Below are positions 11,370 through 21,250 of a stretch of 64,000 nt of DNA, one piece after another. The notes beneath the pieces are model-generated. The model ran no database searches and was not told where the DNA came from. It saw only the letters and a list, made by a program, of their open reading frames with translations. Made by a program: the position numbers and the translations under genes. Within the stretch, counting starts at the first letter, position 1. The number at the start of each line of letters is the position of its first letter. The stretch is taken from assembly GCA_940671915.1 (NCBI GenBank), contig CALNVZ010002445.1, positions 304,040 to 368,039 of the forward strand, written 5' to 3'. The stretch is from Paracentrotus lividus. Lineage: Eukaryota > Echinodermata > Echinoidea > Camarodonta > Echinidae.

Positions 11370-12424
11370 TACAGGGTGACCCAGAAAAAAGGAAACCCAA
11401 ATTTGATGAATAATAATTTCAAAAATATTCCAATGGGGATTATGAAATTTATATCACTGTAAAGTGCAACTCATTACCATTCTAATGATATCTCTCTCAC
11501 TTCACCAATATCATGCTTCACTGAACCCCATTGTTCTGAAAAAGTCTTGTAAAATTGTGCGTGGTTCACTTTCATGCACCTCGAGATGGTTTGTGTGAAT
11601 GTGCCTGGAAAGGAAACCCAACTTTGATCATCAATAATTTCAAAAATATTTCAGTGGTGATTAAGAAGTTTATATCACCGGAAAGTACAACTCATTACCA
11701 TTCTAATGATACCTCTCTCAGCTCACCAATATCATGCATCACTGAACCCCATTGTTTTGAAAATTGTCTCGCAAAATTGGGATATGTTCTCTTTCATGCT
11801 CCTTGAGATGAGTTGCTTTTAAGGATCCTAAAAAATCTAAGTAGAGCATTCCGGTGACTTAAATAAATGGGTTTGATAAATGGGTTGGAAATGTCTACTT
11901 ATTTAGTCCGTTAATCTTACCATCCAGGTAAATTCATCATGTTACTGCTCACAACAACCCAGAGAACCTTCAGTTCTCCGTGGAGAATGTAAGAAGCGTG
12001 ACAGTGCATCAATCACAATTTTGCAAGATATTTTCAGAACAATGGGGTTCAGTGATGTGTGACATTGGCGAGCTAAAAGAGATATCAATAAAATGATAAT
12101 GAGTGGCACTTTCCAGTGATATAAACGTCATAATTACCACTGTCATGTTTTTTAAATGATTGATGATAAAAGTTGGGTTCCCTTTTTAGGCACATTGCAA
12201 CAACCCATCTCAATGAGCGTGAAAGTGAACCACTCACAATTTTGCAAGACATTTTCAAAACAATGGGGTTCAGTGATGCGTGATATTGGTGAGCTAAGCA
12301 AGGTATCATTAAAATGGTAATGAGTTGCACTTTCCGGTGATATAAATTTTATAATCACCACGGTATTATTTTTGAAATTATTGATGATCAAAGTTGGGTT
12401 TCCTTTTTTCTGGGTCACCCTGTA
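11370..12424. mobile_element. TA-flanked fold-back element with TACAGGGTGACCCAG ends
   Basis: The termini TACAGGGTGACCCAG and its reverse complement are flanked by TA on both sides (11,368-11,369; 12,425-12,426), fitting Tc1/mariner-type insertion. Each arm of ~450 bp holds about two direct subrepeats of ~230 bp. These carry GGAAACCCAACTTTGATCAT, an AACTCATTACCATT phrase and a CATCACTGAACCCCATTG phrase. The right arm is the reverse complement of the left. The centre (11,830-11,990) is unique. No transposase is visible. A second copy is at 18,708-19,536. Confidence 0.8.
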
Positions 12425-13950
12425 TACACTGGTTGCCTGAGTGCCTGAAAAATATATCTATTTAAAAAGCTTATTTATTAAATATATCAAATAGTTATGA
12501 AATGTTTTTTTACTAGAACATGTCGCTCATTTCCTAAATTAACTACTGGATATAGCAAAAATTCAACAAAAGTAGTACAAAAGGTGAATTTTAGGGGTAT
12601 TTGGTGATAAAGATGTGGTCATTAGGGAGCCGAGTATACCCGGTTCCCGTCCATGATTGTGTTAGACGGGACCCGGGTATACCCGGTTTCCGCTCTCAAC
12701 GGGTTAAACATGCTCCTCAATCCACACGTTTACTTGCTCTATTGTACAATATAATCAGTAGCATATTAAGTTGCAGTTTTTATTTGCGTTTTTTTTTTCT
12801 CTCTCTTTTCTTTCTTTCCTTATTATTTCATTGTTCTGTTCTATGTTAGTTCTATATTCTCTTTTTCTCATTTTTTTTTTATTCATTTTCCTTACATGAC
12901 GAAACTCTCCGTTTGGGAGGATCATACCCCTCTATAGAATCCCAATCAGTTCTCTTCTCCAAGCGTAATTAACCACAGCCACCACAGCAGGCTATCTCCT
13001 TATCTAACAGCTGTTTTCTGACCTCGGTCTGGACAGCCACAGCTAAGCAGGGGGCCTGTTTGAAGTGTGTATACTACATACACGCCTGTGTCCGTGCAGT
13101 GAGTTGGGAGGACAATCATCATTTTTATTTTCTTATTTCCTTATTTCGGGGTCGATTTTCTTCGTCCGAAATTGAAAACGAATTAACATTGGATTTCTAA
13201 ATATAATATGCATGTGAAAACTTGAAATATATCAAATTCAATCATTTTATTCCGAAGGGCCTACTCATAGGCAGAGCAACTATTACGTAATATCACAGCT
13301 GTTGTTTATCATTTAACCCTGGCTCATCGGTCAAGCTGGCCTGTGGAGTTGTAAAGTTTGATAACAGGGATTATCTGGCGATGCAGGGCCGATAGTGCTT
13401 GGAAATAGTTTCAAACGAGGATTTTTTATAAGGGGATATGGTACCTGAATAAGGACTCAAATCTCAGGTAGGCTTGCAAACGATGAGTTGACGTAATGAA
13501 TTTATCTAATTTTGTTATATTATAATATTGTTATAATTTATATTTGTGTATTTGTGTAAGTATGTATTGTCATAGCGACCTCATTTCAAGCCTCGTGCGT
13601 TTAAAGAATGACTATTGCCTCTTTTCGCACAATTCCTATTATAAGAAAATTTGTATTATGTAATTTGAAAAGGAAATAAATGTTACGTTAACAAAACTGT
13701 ACTTAATCATATTATCGTTAAATGAATGGTCTTACCCTTATGGAGGAGGATAACAGACAAGCTGACTGTACAGGCGATCAAAAGGATGGTCATGGTCTTA
13801 ACGTGTTTTCGAAAGAGATTCATTTTGATGACGAATCGATTTAACCTGAATCATATGACGTGAAAGAAAGGGAAATAACATTATAAAACATATCCAAGTG
13901 TTACAAATTCATTTTGCTAAGTGCCAGATGAGGAAATTTCCATATTTATT
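12425..13950. other. Spacer with a possible micro-MITE end
   Basis: I see no gene. At ~12,630-12,707 two CGGGTATACCCG-like palindromes precede CTCAACGGGTTAA. This resembles the right end of the TTAA-flanked micro-MITE at 24,536-24,620, but no left TTAA partner was found. The rest is AT-rich with T-rich runs around 12,790-12,880. Confidence 0.35.
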
Positions 13951-14283
13951 GATGAAGTTGTCTACTTATGCTGCTACGACACTGGCATGGTTTTGAGCAG
14001 GCTGCCACTTGCACGACTTTTGGCCACGATTTTGTCGTGGCAATTCGGGCCCATCAGTGTCTACATTGACACAAACTGAAACTACAAGTTCACGTATAGT
14101 TTGCGCATTTTTTTACGCATTTCCCACATTGGCACGACGAATTTGCGCAATTCGGACGATGTCTTGCCGACGTGGGAACGCCATATGAAAAGGGGGCCTC
14201 CCCAACCCCTGGTAATTTTTGGATTGGCCGTGGAAGAGACAACATGCTGAATGTCTGACACACAATCATTGCAGGGAAGAGAA

Positions 14284-14790
14284 AATGCCTATACCTGGCA
14301 GCTGCTCTAGCCATTGTTGAAGAGCAGCAGAAAAGGCTGGAAGAGGCAGAAGAGCAAGAAAAGGCAACCCAACCTCGAAGAAAGGCACAAAGGAAAGTGT
14401 AGGTCAGGAAATGGTTGACCAGAAGGCACGAGTTCGGACAGTATGACAGTTTACTGACTGAATTCCACAAGGAATATCAAAGTGGCTACAAAATTACCTC
14501 AGAATTCCTTTGGAATTTTGCGTCAAAGGTTCCGTTGCTTCTTAACGACGATGTATCAGCACCCCGACACCACCAACCTGATCACCATGTGCGCCTGTGT
14601 CCTGCACAACCTCTTCTTCATCAGATGCCCACATTTCAGAAGTGGACCGCAAAGATCCGGACACACATGATCTGATCCCTGGTGGATGGAGGACTGACCG
14701 ACACTTGATATGGATGACTCGGGGGAAAGATCTCTCTCATCGGTCTCTGCCTCTGGCCTTCTCTACTTGGCTCTTCCTCGTGTCTGCTTT
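14284..14790 (+). pseudogene. PIF/Harbinger transposase, central domain deleted
   Basis: PIF/Harbinger transposases are DDE enzymes that cut and paste their element. Here the N-terminal part is visible as a stretch reading KWLTRRHEFGQYDSLLTE, typical of the family. It is preceded by an acidic/basic region and one in-frame TAG near 14,399. After a frameshift near 14,493, the sequence reads RFRCFLTTMYQHPD and TNLITMCACVLHNL, which resembles the family's C-terminal end. A second frameshift then leads to DPDTHDLIPGGWRTD, also C-terminal-like. The catalytic DDE core that should lie between is absent, so two ends of the protein are fused. It cannot be active. The family call rests on recognised motifs, not on a search. 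Confidence 0.65.
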
Positions 14791-15674
14791 GTTTTAGGCA
14801 TGTTGTCTCTGTGAAATAAGTTTTCTCTTCGCTGGCGAACTCTGGGATGGCGAGTAGTGTCCAGGAAACCCTATATATATACACCGGACGCGAGAGCCAC
14901 TGTCGCGCCGTAGTCGTGAACTGCTCGTGACATGCGCAAACTGTTCGTGAAGTACACGTGACCGTGTCAGTGGGAAGGCACGGCCACGCTGCGACGCGCG
15001 CCAATTCGTGAACATGTCATGAACTACTGTGAATTCGACGTGAGCTGTTCGTGAACTATTCGTGGCAGTTCGTGACAGTCGTGGCATAGCGCAGTTTGCG
15101 CATAATTCACGCCCCGGTCGCTAAATTTTTTCGTGACAAAAATTTTGAACATTTCAAAATTCTTGTCCCGACATGACACGCCAGTTTACAACTAGTTTGC
15201 GCACTGACACGACACGAGTCGTGCCAATGCGTGCCATGGAAACGTGCAAGTGTCAAGGCCCCCTGACTTGCACGAATTTGGGTTTGAGCATAGTTTGCTC
15301 ATTTGCACGAACCATTTCGTGCCAGAGCGGGAACCATTCTTGGCAACGTGCGGGAGGATGTGGGCCAATGCGGACAATGCGTGAAATTCAGGACAAAATT
15401 TTCAAAATGTTTAGAATTTTGGCACGACAAAATTTTGGGGCAACTCTCAAGAACTCTTCGTGAATTAAACGCAACCTATTCGCAAACTAGTCGTTCCAAT
15501 GCGTGGCAATGCGTGTCCACGCAGTTCACGATTAGTTCACTGCTAAGTTGTGCAGACCTTACGCATTACTGCGCATGCTTCCCGAACAGTTTCGGCATGA
15601 CAGGTGCATGGTCTGCGCATGCGCAATTGGTGCTCAAGAGCGGAAACCACACTAAAATAAATAAATAAGTTATT

Positions 15675-15893
15675 ATGGCACCAACAAATAAAGCACCTCG
15701 TCCTCTGACGAACCTAAACCTTAAAATGAACAAGGTCAATCCTAGGAAAGCCCAGGGCAAGGGGAAGAAAAGAGCTCATGTAAAAAAATAAAAAAAAATA
15801 AAAAATAAAAATAAAAAATACAATTGGACGGCTGAGGCCAAACAGCAATCTGTTATATGTTTACCTTTATGTGAATGTGGTGCCCCCTAAGTT
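15675..15893 (+). pseudogene. Possible Myb-like companion protein of the Harbinger element (broken)
   Basis: An ATG at 15,675 opens a basic frame beginning MAPTNKAPRPL and rich in Lys. It meets a TAA inside an A-rich run near 15,788. Past the stop, the same frame continues as YNWTAEAKQQ before entering the tandem array and stopping at ~15,893. Harbinger elements often encode a second, Myb/SANT-like DNA-binding protein, whose domain starts with a Trp-containing phrase of this kind. The position downstream of the transposase remnant fits. The evidence is one short motif plus context, so the assignment is tentative. Confidence 0.3.
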
Positions 15894-17029
15894 AAACATC
15901 AACAAGGCGCCCCTTTTTCGTGAGGTCGATTTGGCACCCCCGAAATCTAAGATCGAATTGACGCCCCCTGAGTTTAAGATCAGTCTGGCGTTCCTAAGTT
16001 TAAGGTTAATTTGGCACCCCCCCTTTTTTTTTCTGTCTCAGGTCGATTTGGCTCAGGACGATTTGGCTCTCCGAGGTTTGAGCTCAATTTGGCACCCCTT
16101 AGTTTAAGGTCAGTCTGGTGTCCCCGTTATCTTCGAGTCAATTTGGCGCCCCCCCCCCCCTTCTGATTCAGGACAAGTTGGCGTCCCTTAGTTTCAAGTC
16201 AATTCGGCGCCCCTAAGTTTAAGATTAATTTGGCGCCCCTTTATGTCCAAGTCAATGTAGTGCCCGTACATTTAAGCTCAAATTGGCGCCCCTACGTTTA
16301 AGCTCAATTCGGCGCCCCTTTTCTTCAGATCAATTTTGTGCCCCCCCCCCCTCTGTTTTGGGTCAATTTGGCTCTCCTACGTTTAAGATCAAGTTGGCAC
16401 CCATTAGTTCAAGGGGTTGCCCCTTAGTTTGAGGTCGATTTGGCGCCCCTAAGTTCAAGTAAATTTGGCGCCGCTAAGTTTCAGTTTAAGTCAATTTGGC
16501 GCCCTTGTTTAAAGTATATTTGGTGCTCCCCCTTTATTTAAGATCGAATAGGCACCCCTTGATTTTCAGGAATAATATGGCGCCCCTAATTTTATGGTAA
16601 GTTTTTGGCGCCCCCTTTTCGTCGGGTCAATTTTCGGCCCCCTGAGTTTCAACTCAATTTGATGCCCCTACATTTAAGCTAAGTTCGGCACCCCCTTAGT
16701 TTAAAGTATATTTGGTGCTCCCCCTTTATTTAAGATCGAATAGGCACCCCTTGATTTTCAAGAATAATATGGCGCCCCTAAGTTTAAGGTCAATTTGGCG
16801 CCCATATGCTTAAGCTCAAATTGGCGCCCCCTAGTTTAAGGTCGATTTGGCGCCCCTTAGACTGATTTAATCCAATTAGCGCCCCCGTAGTTTGAGATCA
16901 ATATGGCCCCCTAATTTTATGGTCAGTTTTTGGCGCCCCCTTTTCGTCGGGCCAATTCTCGGCCCCCTGAGTTTAAACTCAATTTGATGCCCCTACATTT
17001 AAGCTCAATTTGGCACCCCCTTAGTTTAA
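15868..17029. repeat. ~28-bp tandem array (GGCGCCCC-type), left part
   Basis: About 40 diverged units of 26-30 bp have a consensus around CCTAAGTTTAAGGTCAATTTGG plus CGCC. A higher-order block, including TTTGGTGCTCCCCCTTTATT and TTTTCGTCGGG, recurs near 16,510-16,640, 16,705-16,790 and 16,920-17,000. The array therefore also grew by larger duplications. Poly-C runs occur at 16,150 and 16,340. It is split at 17,030 by a MITE. Confidence 0.85.
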
Positions 17030-17466
17030 AGGGATTAAGTAGCTTTTAAAAACAAGAGCAATTATATCAAGATTAATAAAATTATATTGATCCAACAGTA
17101 AAAACAAACTACTGAAAGTTTCAGATAAAATGGAAGTCATTTACTACCTTAAAACAGTGTAACAAACAATGCCAAGCATACAGCCGAACACCAGTACCCC
17201 TTGCTGATAGGCGCACCAGGCCGCTAGAGACGGGGGACTTTACAACAGGAAATGGGTGTGTGGAAAAGCACATGGTTTTATAAACCATCCGGTGTCGGTT
17301 TATAAATTTTGAGTATGAAATCATTGATATCTCGAAGGTAAAGCAAGCAATTAGCTTGCAATTTTGAAGAGATACCAGACTGACCTAAGTGTTTATAATT
17401 ATGTTGGCAAAATAAGCTAAATCGAATAAATGTGATTTGAATATCATTTAATGTTACTGCATCCCT
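17030..17466. mobile_element. TTAA-flanked MITE inside the tandem array
   Basis: The ends AGGGATTAAGTAGC and (inverted) AGGGATGCAGTAAC are flanked by TTAA at 17,026-17,029 and 17,467-17,470. Removing the element plus one TTAA restores a normal array unit (TTAGTTTAAGGGCAATTTGG). TTAA targeting is shared by piggyBac and Kolobok superfamilies; no transposase is present to decide between them. Confidence 0.8.
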
Positions 17467-17555
17467 TTAAGGGCAATTTGGCACCCCTCTAAATTGAAGA
17501 TCGAATCGGCGCACATATGGCGCCTCTAAATTAAAGGTAAATTTGACACCCGCTT
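17467..17555. repeat. ~28-bp tandem array, right part
   Basis: Three further diverged units of the 15,868-17,029 array lie beyond the MITE. Confidence 0.75.
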
Positions 17556-17850
17556 TTTTATTTTCCTTATTTTTCTCCCACCCCTTTAACCTCCTCTCGC
17601 CCTCCCTTCCCTCTCTTTTTTCTCATTCTCCTTTTCCCCTCCTTTTGTTTTATTCTTTTTTTTTTTTTTTTTTTTTTTTTTCCCCCCCCCCCTTTTCTCC
17701 CTTTGTTCCCCTCTTTACGGTGACCTGGCGCTTAACCGGGGGCGGGTCCCGTGCACCCCCCTCCCCCAATACGCGCATGATTATTAGCGAAATACATGAA
17801 CAAGTCCCGCGAAAAATAAATAAATAAATAAAGTGTCTTCTTCAGGGAAT
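17556..17850. repeat. Low-complexity pyrimidine tract
   Basis: This is C/T-rich sequence with a T run of more than 20 followed by poly-C near 17,657-17,692, and a short AAATA microsatellite at ~17,812-17,831. The open frame here is compositional. Confidence 0.6.
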
Positions 17851-18345
17851 CGTGGAAATGAATAGCAATGCTTGAACAATGCGCAAGTATGGCGTAAACA
17901 TGACGTAACAATGCGTATCCTGTTGGTTACGCATGCCGTGAACTATTCGTCAATTCGGCATGGCCAAAATCAGAATGCTTGTCACTAAATGGCACGTACT
18001 GGTACGCAACAATGCGGGGTACTGCGCAAACCCAAATTCGTGCAAGTGTCAGGGGAGCATCAGCCTTGCATAATTACTTATTTGCGCATCGAGTCGTGTC
18101 ATGTCGTTCCATGTCGTGACGTATGCAGGCCATTGCGGGTCAATGCTTGAAGTGTCGTGCCAAAATTGTAGAAGTTTCAAAAGTTTGGCATGACAAATTT
18201 TGTCATAAATTATTAATAAACTGTGCACAAACTCGTCAGGCCAAATTGTGCCAACACGGGCCATGACACGAGTGGCACGTATTTCACGACTACTTCACGG
18301 CCAGTCTACGACTAATTCACGACTAGCTGATGAATAGTTTGCGCA

Positions 18346-18707
18346 TAATTCCCACACACTATGCACAGTTGGAGTCGGTTCATTACATTTTCATTTTTTT
18401 ATTTCATATAAACATTTATTTTCAGATTAAAAAGAAAAAGAGGCAAAATTCCAAAAAAGCAACATGCGTGTTGTGTTCACCTTTATACAAAGATACAGTG
18501 ATAACTTAAAAGTAATTATGACATTCAGATACACTGATTATAATGATATTGTAAATTCTAAAGTAAGTAGGGAAGACCAGGGACAATTTGTAACATAGGC
18601 TTCCATCCCAAACAGAAAAACACTACAAATCAATCATGTGGACGTGTACATACCATGTGTAAGCAGATTTGTCTTAAAACTGCAACATTGTAGTAAAACC
18701 TTGAGTA
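18346..18707. other. Spacer, nothing recognised
   Basis: This is AT-rich sequence between the Harbinger-like remnant and the next TA-flanked element. I see no gene. Confidence 0.35.
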
Positions 18708-19536
18708 TACTGGGTGACCCAGAAAAAAAGAAACCCAAGTTTGATCATCAATAATTTCAAGAATATTACCTTGGTGATTACAAAATTTATATTACTGGAG
18801 AGTGCAACTCATTACCATTTTAATGACACCTTGCTCAGCTCACCAATGTCACGCATCACTGAACCCCATTGTTTTGAAAATGTCTTGCAAAATTGTGAGT
18901 GGTTTACTTTCATGCTCCTTGAGATGGGTTGTTGCAATGTGCCAAAAAAGGGAACCCAACTTTCATCATCAATCATTTAGAAAACACGACAGTGCTTTAA
19001 CGGACTAACTAAGTAGACATCTCCAACCCATTTATCAAACCCATTTATTTAAAGTCACCGGAATGCTCTACTTAGATTTCTTAGGAACCTTTAAAGCAAC
19101 ACATCTCATGGAGCATGAAAGAGAACCTATCACAATTTTGCGAGACAATTTTGAAAACATTGGGGTTCAGTGATGCATGATATTGGAAAGAGAGGTATCA
19201 ATAAAATGGTAATGAGTTGTACTTTCCAGTGATATAAACTTCTTAATCGACACTGAAATATTTTGGAAATTATTGATGATCAAATTTGGGTTTCCTTTCC
19301 AGGCACATTCACACAAACCATCTCAAGGTGCATGAAAGTGAACCACGCACAATTTTACAGACTTTTTCAGAACAATAGGGTTCAGCGAAGCATGATATGG
19401 GTGAGGTGAGAGAGGTATTATTAGAATGGTAATGAGTTGCACTTTACAGTGATATAAATTTCATAATCCCCATTGGAATATTTTTGAAATTATAGTTCAT
19501 CAAAGTTGGGTTTCCTTTTTTCGGTAACAACCAGTA
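18708..19536. mobile_element. Second copy of the TACAGGGTGACCCAG fold-back
   Basis: The left end reads TACTGGGTGACCCAG, with TA at 18,706-18,707. The right end is degenerate (…AACCAGTA, followed by TG). The interior matches the copy at 11,370-12,424, including AACTCATTACCATT, TCACTGAACCCCATTG and the central phrase GGGTTTGATAAATGGG in the opposite orientation. The left arm has about one subrepeat and the right arm two. Confidence 0.75.
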
Positions 19537-19539
19537 TGA

Positions 19540-20170
19540 ACCTTGACACATCCCAATTTTGTTTTTATTTTTTCTAAAAGTACCCTAACCCTAACCCTTA
19601 CCCTAACCCCCACCTTGTTTTAGATTATAAACGCCCAATTTTTTTTCTCAAATAAACTTATATGTTTACCTTACTCAAAAACACACCTGCCTATGGGGCT
19701 GTACTAACCCCCCCCCCTTTCGCGCCTCCCGCCTCATACAAAAAAGTTTTACCGCCCCCCCAAGCACCCTCTTACGTTGCTGTCAGCCTTATTTTTGGTA
19801 ACATTTTCTGGGGTCTCCCAAATCCTAAAAATGGCGGAGCTGCCCATCCCTCTTCCCCTAACAAAATCCTTGACGCCAAGCTTTGGGTGGACTTAGGTAC
19901 TACTTCTACTAAAAACTTAGCTTAAAGTAACTTCTTCCACTAAAACTATGGACTTAGGTACTTCTTCCACTAAAATTCCTTAAATGTTTGAAATTGGGGT
20001 TTCCTGTTTGGGGAACTTAGGATTTAATTTTTTTTAAACTGACTCTTGTACCACTTTTCTGATGGTGTATACATAGATTTTACCATGGACCTAGGTCCAT
20101 GATTTTATCAAATAAAAAAAATAAATAAAAAAAAAAGACTTAAGTACTTCTTCCACTAGACTCTTCAATT
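19540..20170. mobile_element. Partial copy of the 42,681-44,413 element, with telomere-like tract
   Basis: Phrases of GGACTTAGGTACTTCTTCC followed by ACTA occur at ~19,890, 19,950 and 20,145. They align in order with 44,180-44,413, as do a poly-C segment and a GGGTCT..CC segment upstream. The right terminus is present; the left is not clear. At 19,583-19,609 there are four imperfect CCCTAA repeats. A perfect palindrome, CATGGACCTAGGTCCATG, is at 20,084-20,101. Confidence 0.6.
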
Positions 20171-20837
20171 TCATTTGTTACAATTGTCCCATAGGTGTGT
20201 TACAAGTGACCCCTGTTGCTTGGCAATTGTAACACGTGACCTCTTGTTTTTGAAGTTATAATGGCTTAAAATAGATTATTTTGCTTAACCCAAAACTATT
20301 CATATGTCGACTTAACATATGGATATTTCGTTTTATTTAGTTTTAAGCATGTGTTTAGCTATAATAATGTTGATAATTCATTTTTTTTTTCTTTATATAA
20401 ATTCAACAAAAAAAAAAAAGAAGAAGAAAAAAAAAAAGGGTTACAATTGTCCCCGGTCTCCTTAAACAAGTAAAAACATGTATGTATGTAACAAGTACTT
20501 TTTTGTCATGTCCATGTGAGCTTTTTCCAAAGTGTTTTGCATCTGGTGCTTATTAAAGAAGCTCTTAAAGACAGTGTTTCATCAGGGAACAGAAAGTGTG
20601 GGTAGAATGTTTGTTTGCAGGAGAGAGGTTTTGGTGTTGACTGACAGAATGGCTCAAAGACTATGCAAACTGACTTAGCATGGAGGCTTTCGAGAGGACA
20701 AATGGGAAGGGACGGACCTCTCAGAACGTTTTTTTGTAAATCTGTTAATAAAATACCCCTCGAATACCATATTATCAAAATTACAATTTTTCCTAATTGT
20801 TAAGTTCTTGCTTGCACATTGATCACAATTATACATA
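20171..20837. other. Spacer, nothing recognised
   Basis: This is AT-rich sequence with A-rich runs near 20,110 and 20,410. The phrase TTACAATTGTCCC occurs twice (near 20,178 and 20,440). I see no coding signal. Confidence 0.35.
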
Positions 20838-21250
20838 TGGTCGATTCCAGCGAAAAGTGTACACGGTGTTTTTGATCATGTTCAGGCCAATAAAAAAAAA
20901 TCCAAAAAAATGTAGGAACCTCAATTTTGCGTTTAATATATCCGCACCGGTGAACTTATTCGTGCCACATTTGTTCCAACTTCATTTGAAGTGAACTTTT
21001 TTTTTTTACGATTTAAAAACATGCCATTTTTGGCCATTTTCGAAAAAAAAAAACTTAAAGAAAGTCATCAAATAATTTAGATTCAAGTTGTATTTTAGGA
21101 TGGCACACGTCTTGGGAGAAATTGTACCAAATTTGAATAATATAGGGCAATCCAAACAATCTCTGGAATCTTTTTTCGAGTGGTAAATTTGAATGTTCCC
21201 TACGAATACAGCTTTTTTAAAAGCTTATAAACCATAATAGATATAACTAG

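Larger units (their letters stand above)
13951..18345 (+). mobile_element. PIF/Harbinger-like element remnant, interrupted by a tandem array
   Basis: The block is marked by dozens of short phrases such as TTCGTGAACTGTTCG, TTGCGCA and GGCACGA in 13,960-14,175, 14,880-15,640 and 17,850-18,345. They look like subterminal repeats of one element family. Between them lie a transposase remnant (14,284-14,790) and a short second frame (15,675-15,893), the two-gene layout known for PIF/Harbinger elements. The 15,868-17,555 tandem array splits it. I could not define clean terminal inverted repeats or a 3-bp TWA target duplication, so both borders are approximate. Confidence 0.55.

Noticed and set aside
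14090..15087. Minus-strand frames of about 100-126 codons
   Set aside because: They lie opposite the Harbinger transposase remnant and the TTCGTGAAC subterminal repeats. The plus-strand reading has recognisable motifs and the minus-strand frames have none.
19583..19609. Telomere end
   Set aside because: Only about four imperfect CCCTAA units lie inside a transposon fragment with unique DNA on both sides. It is interstitial, not terminal.
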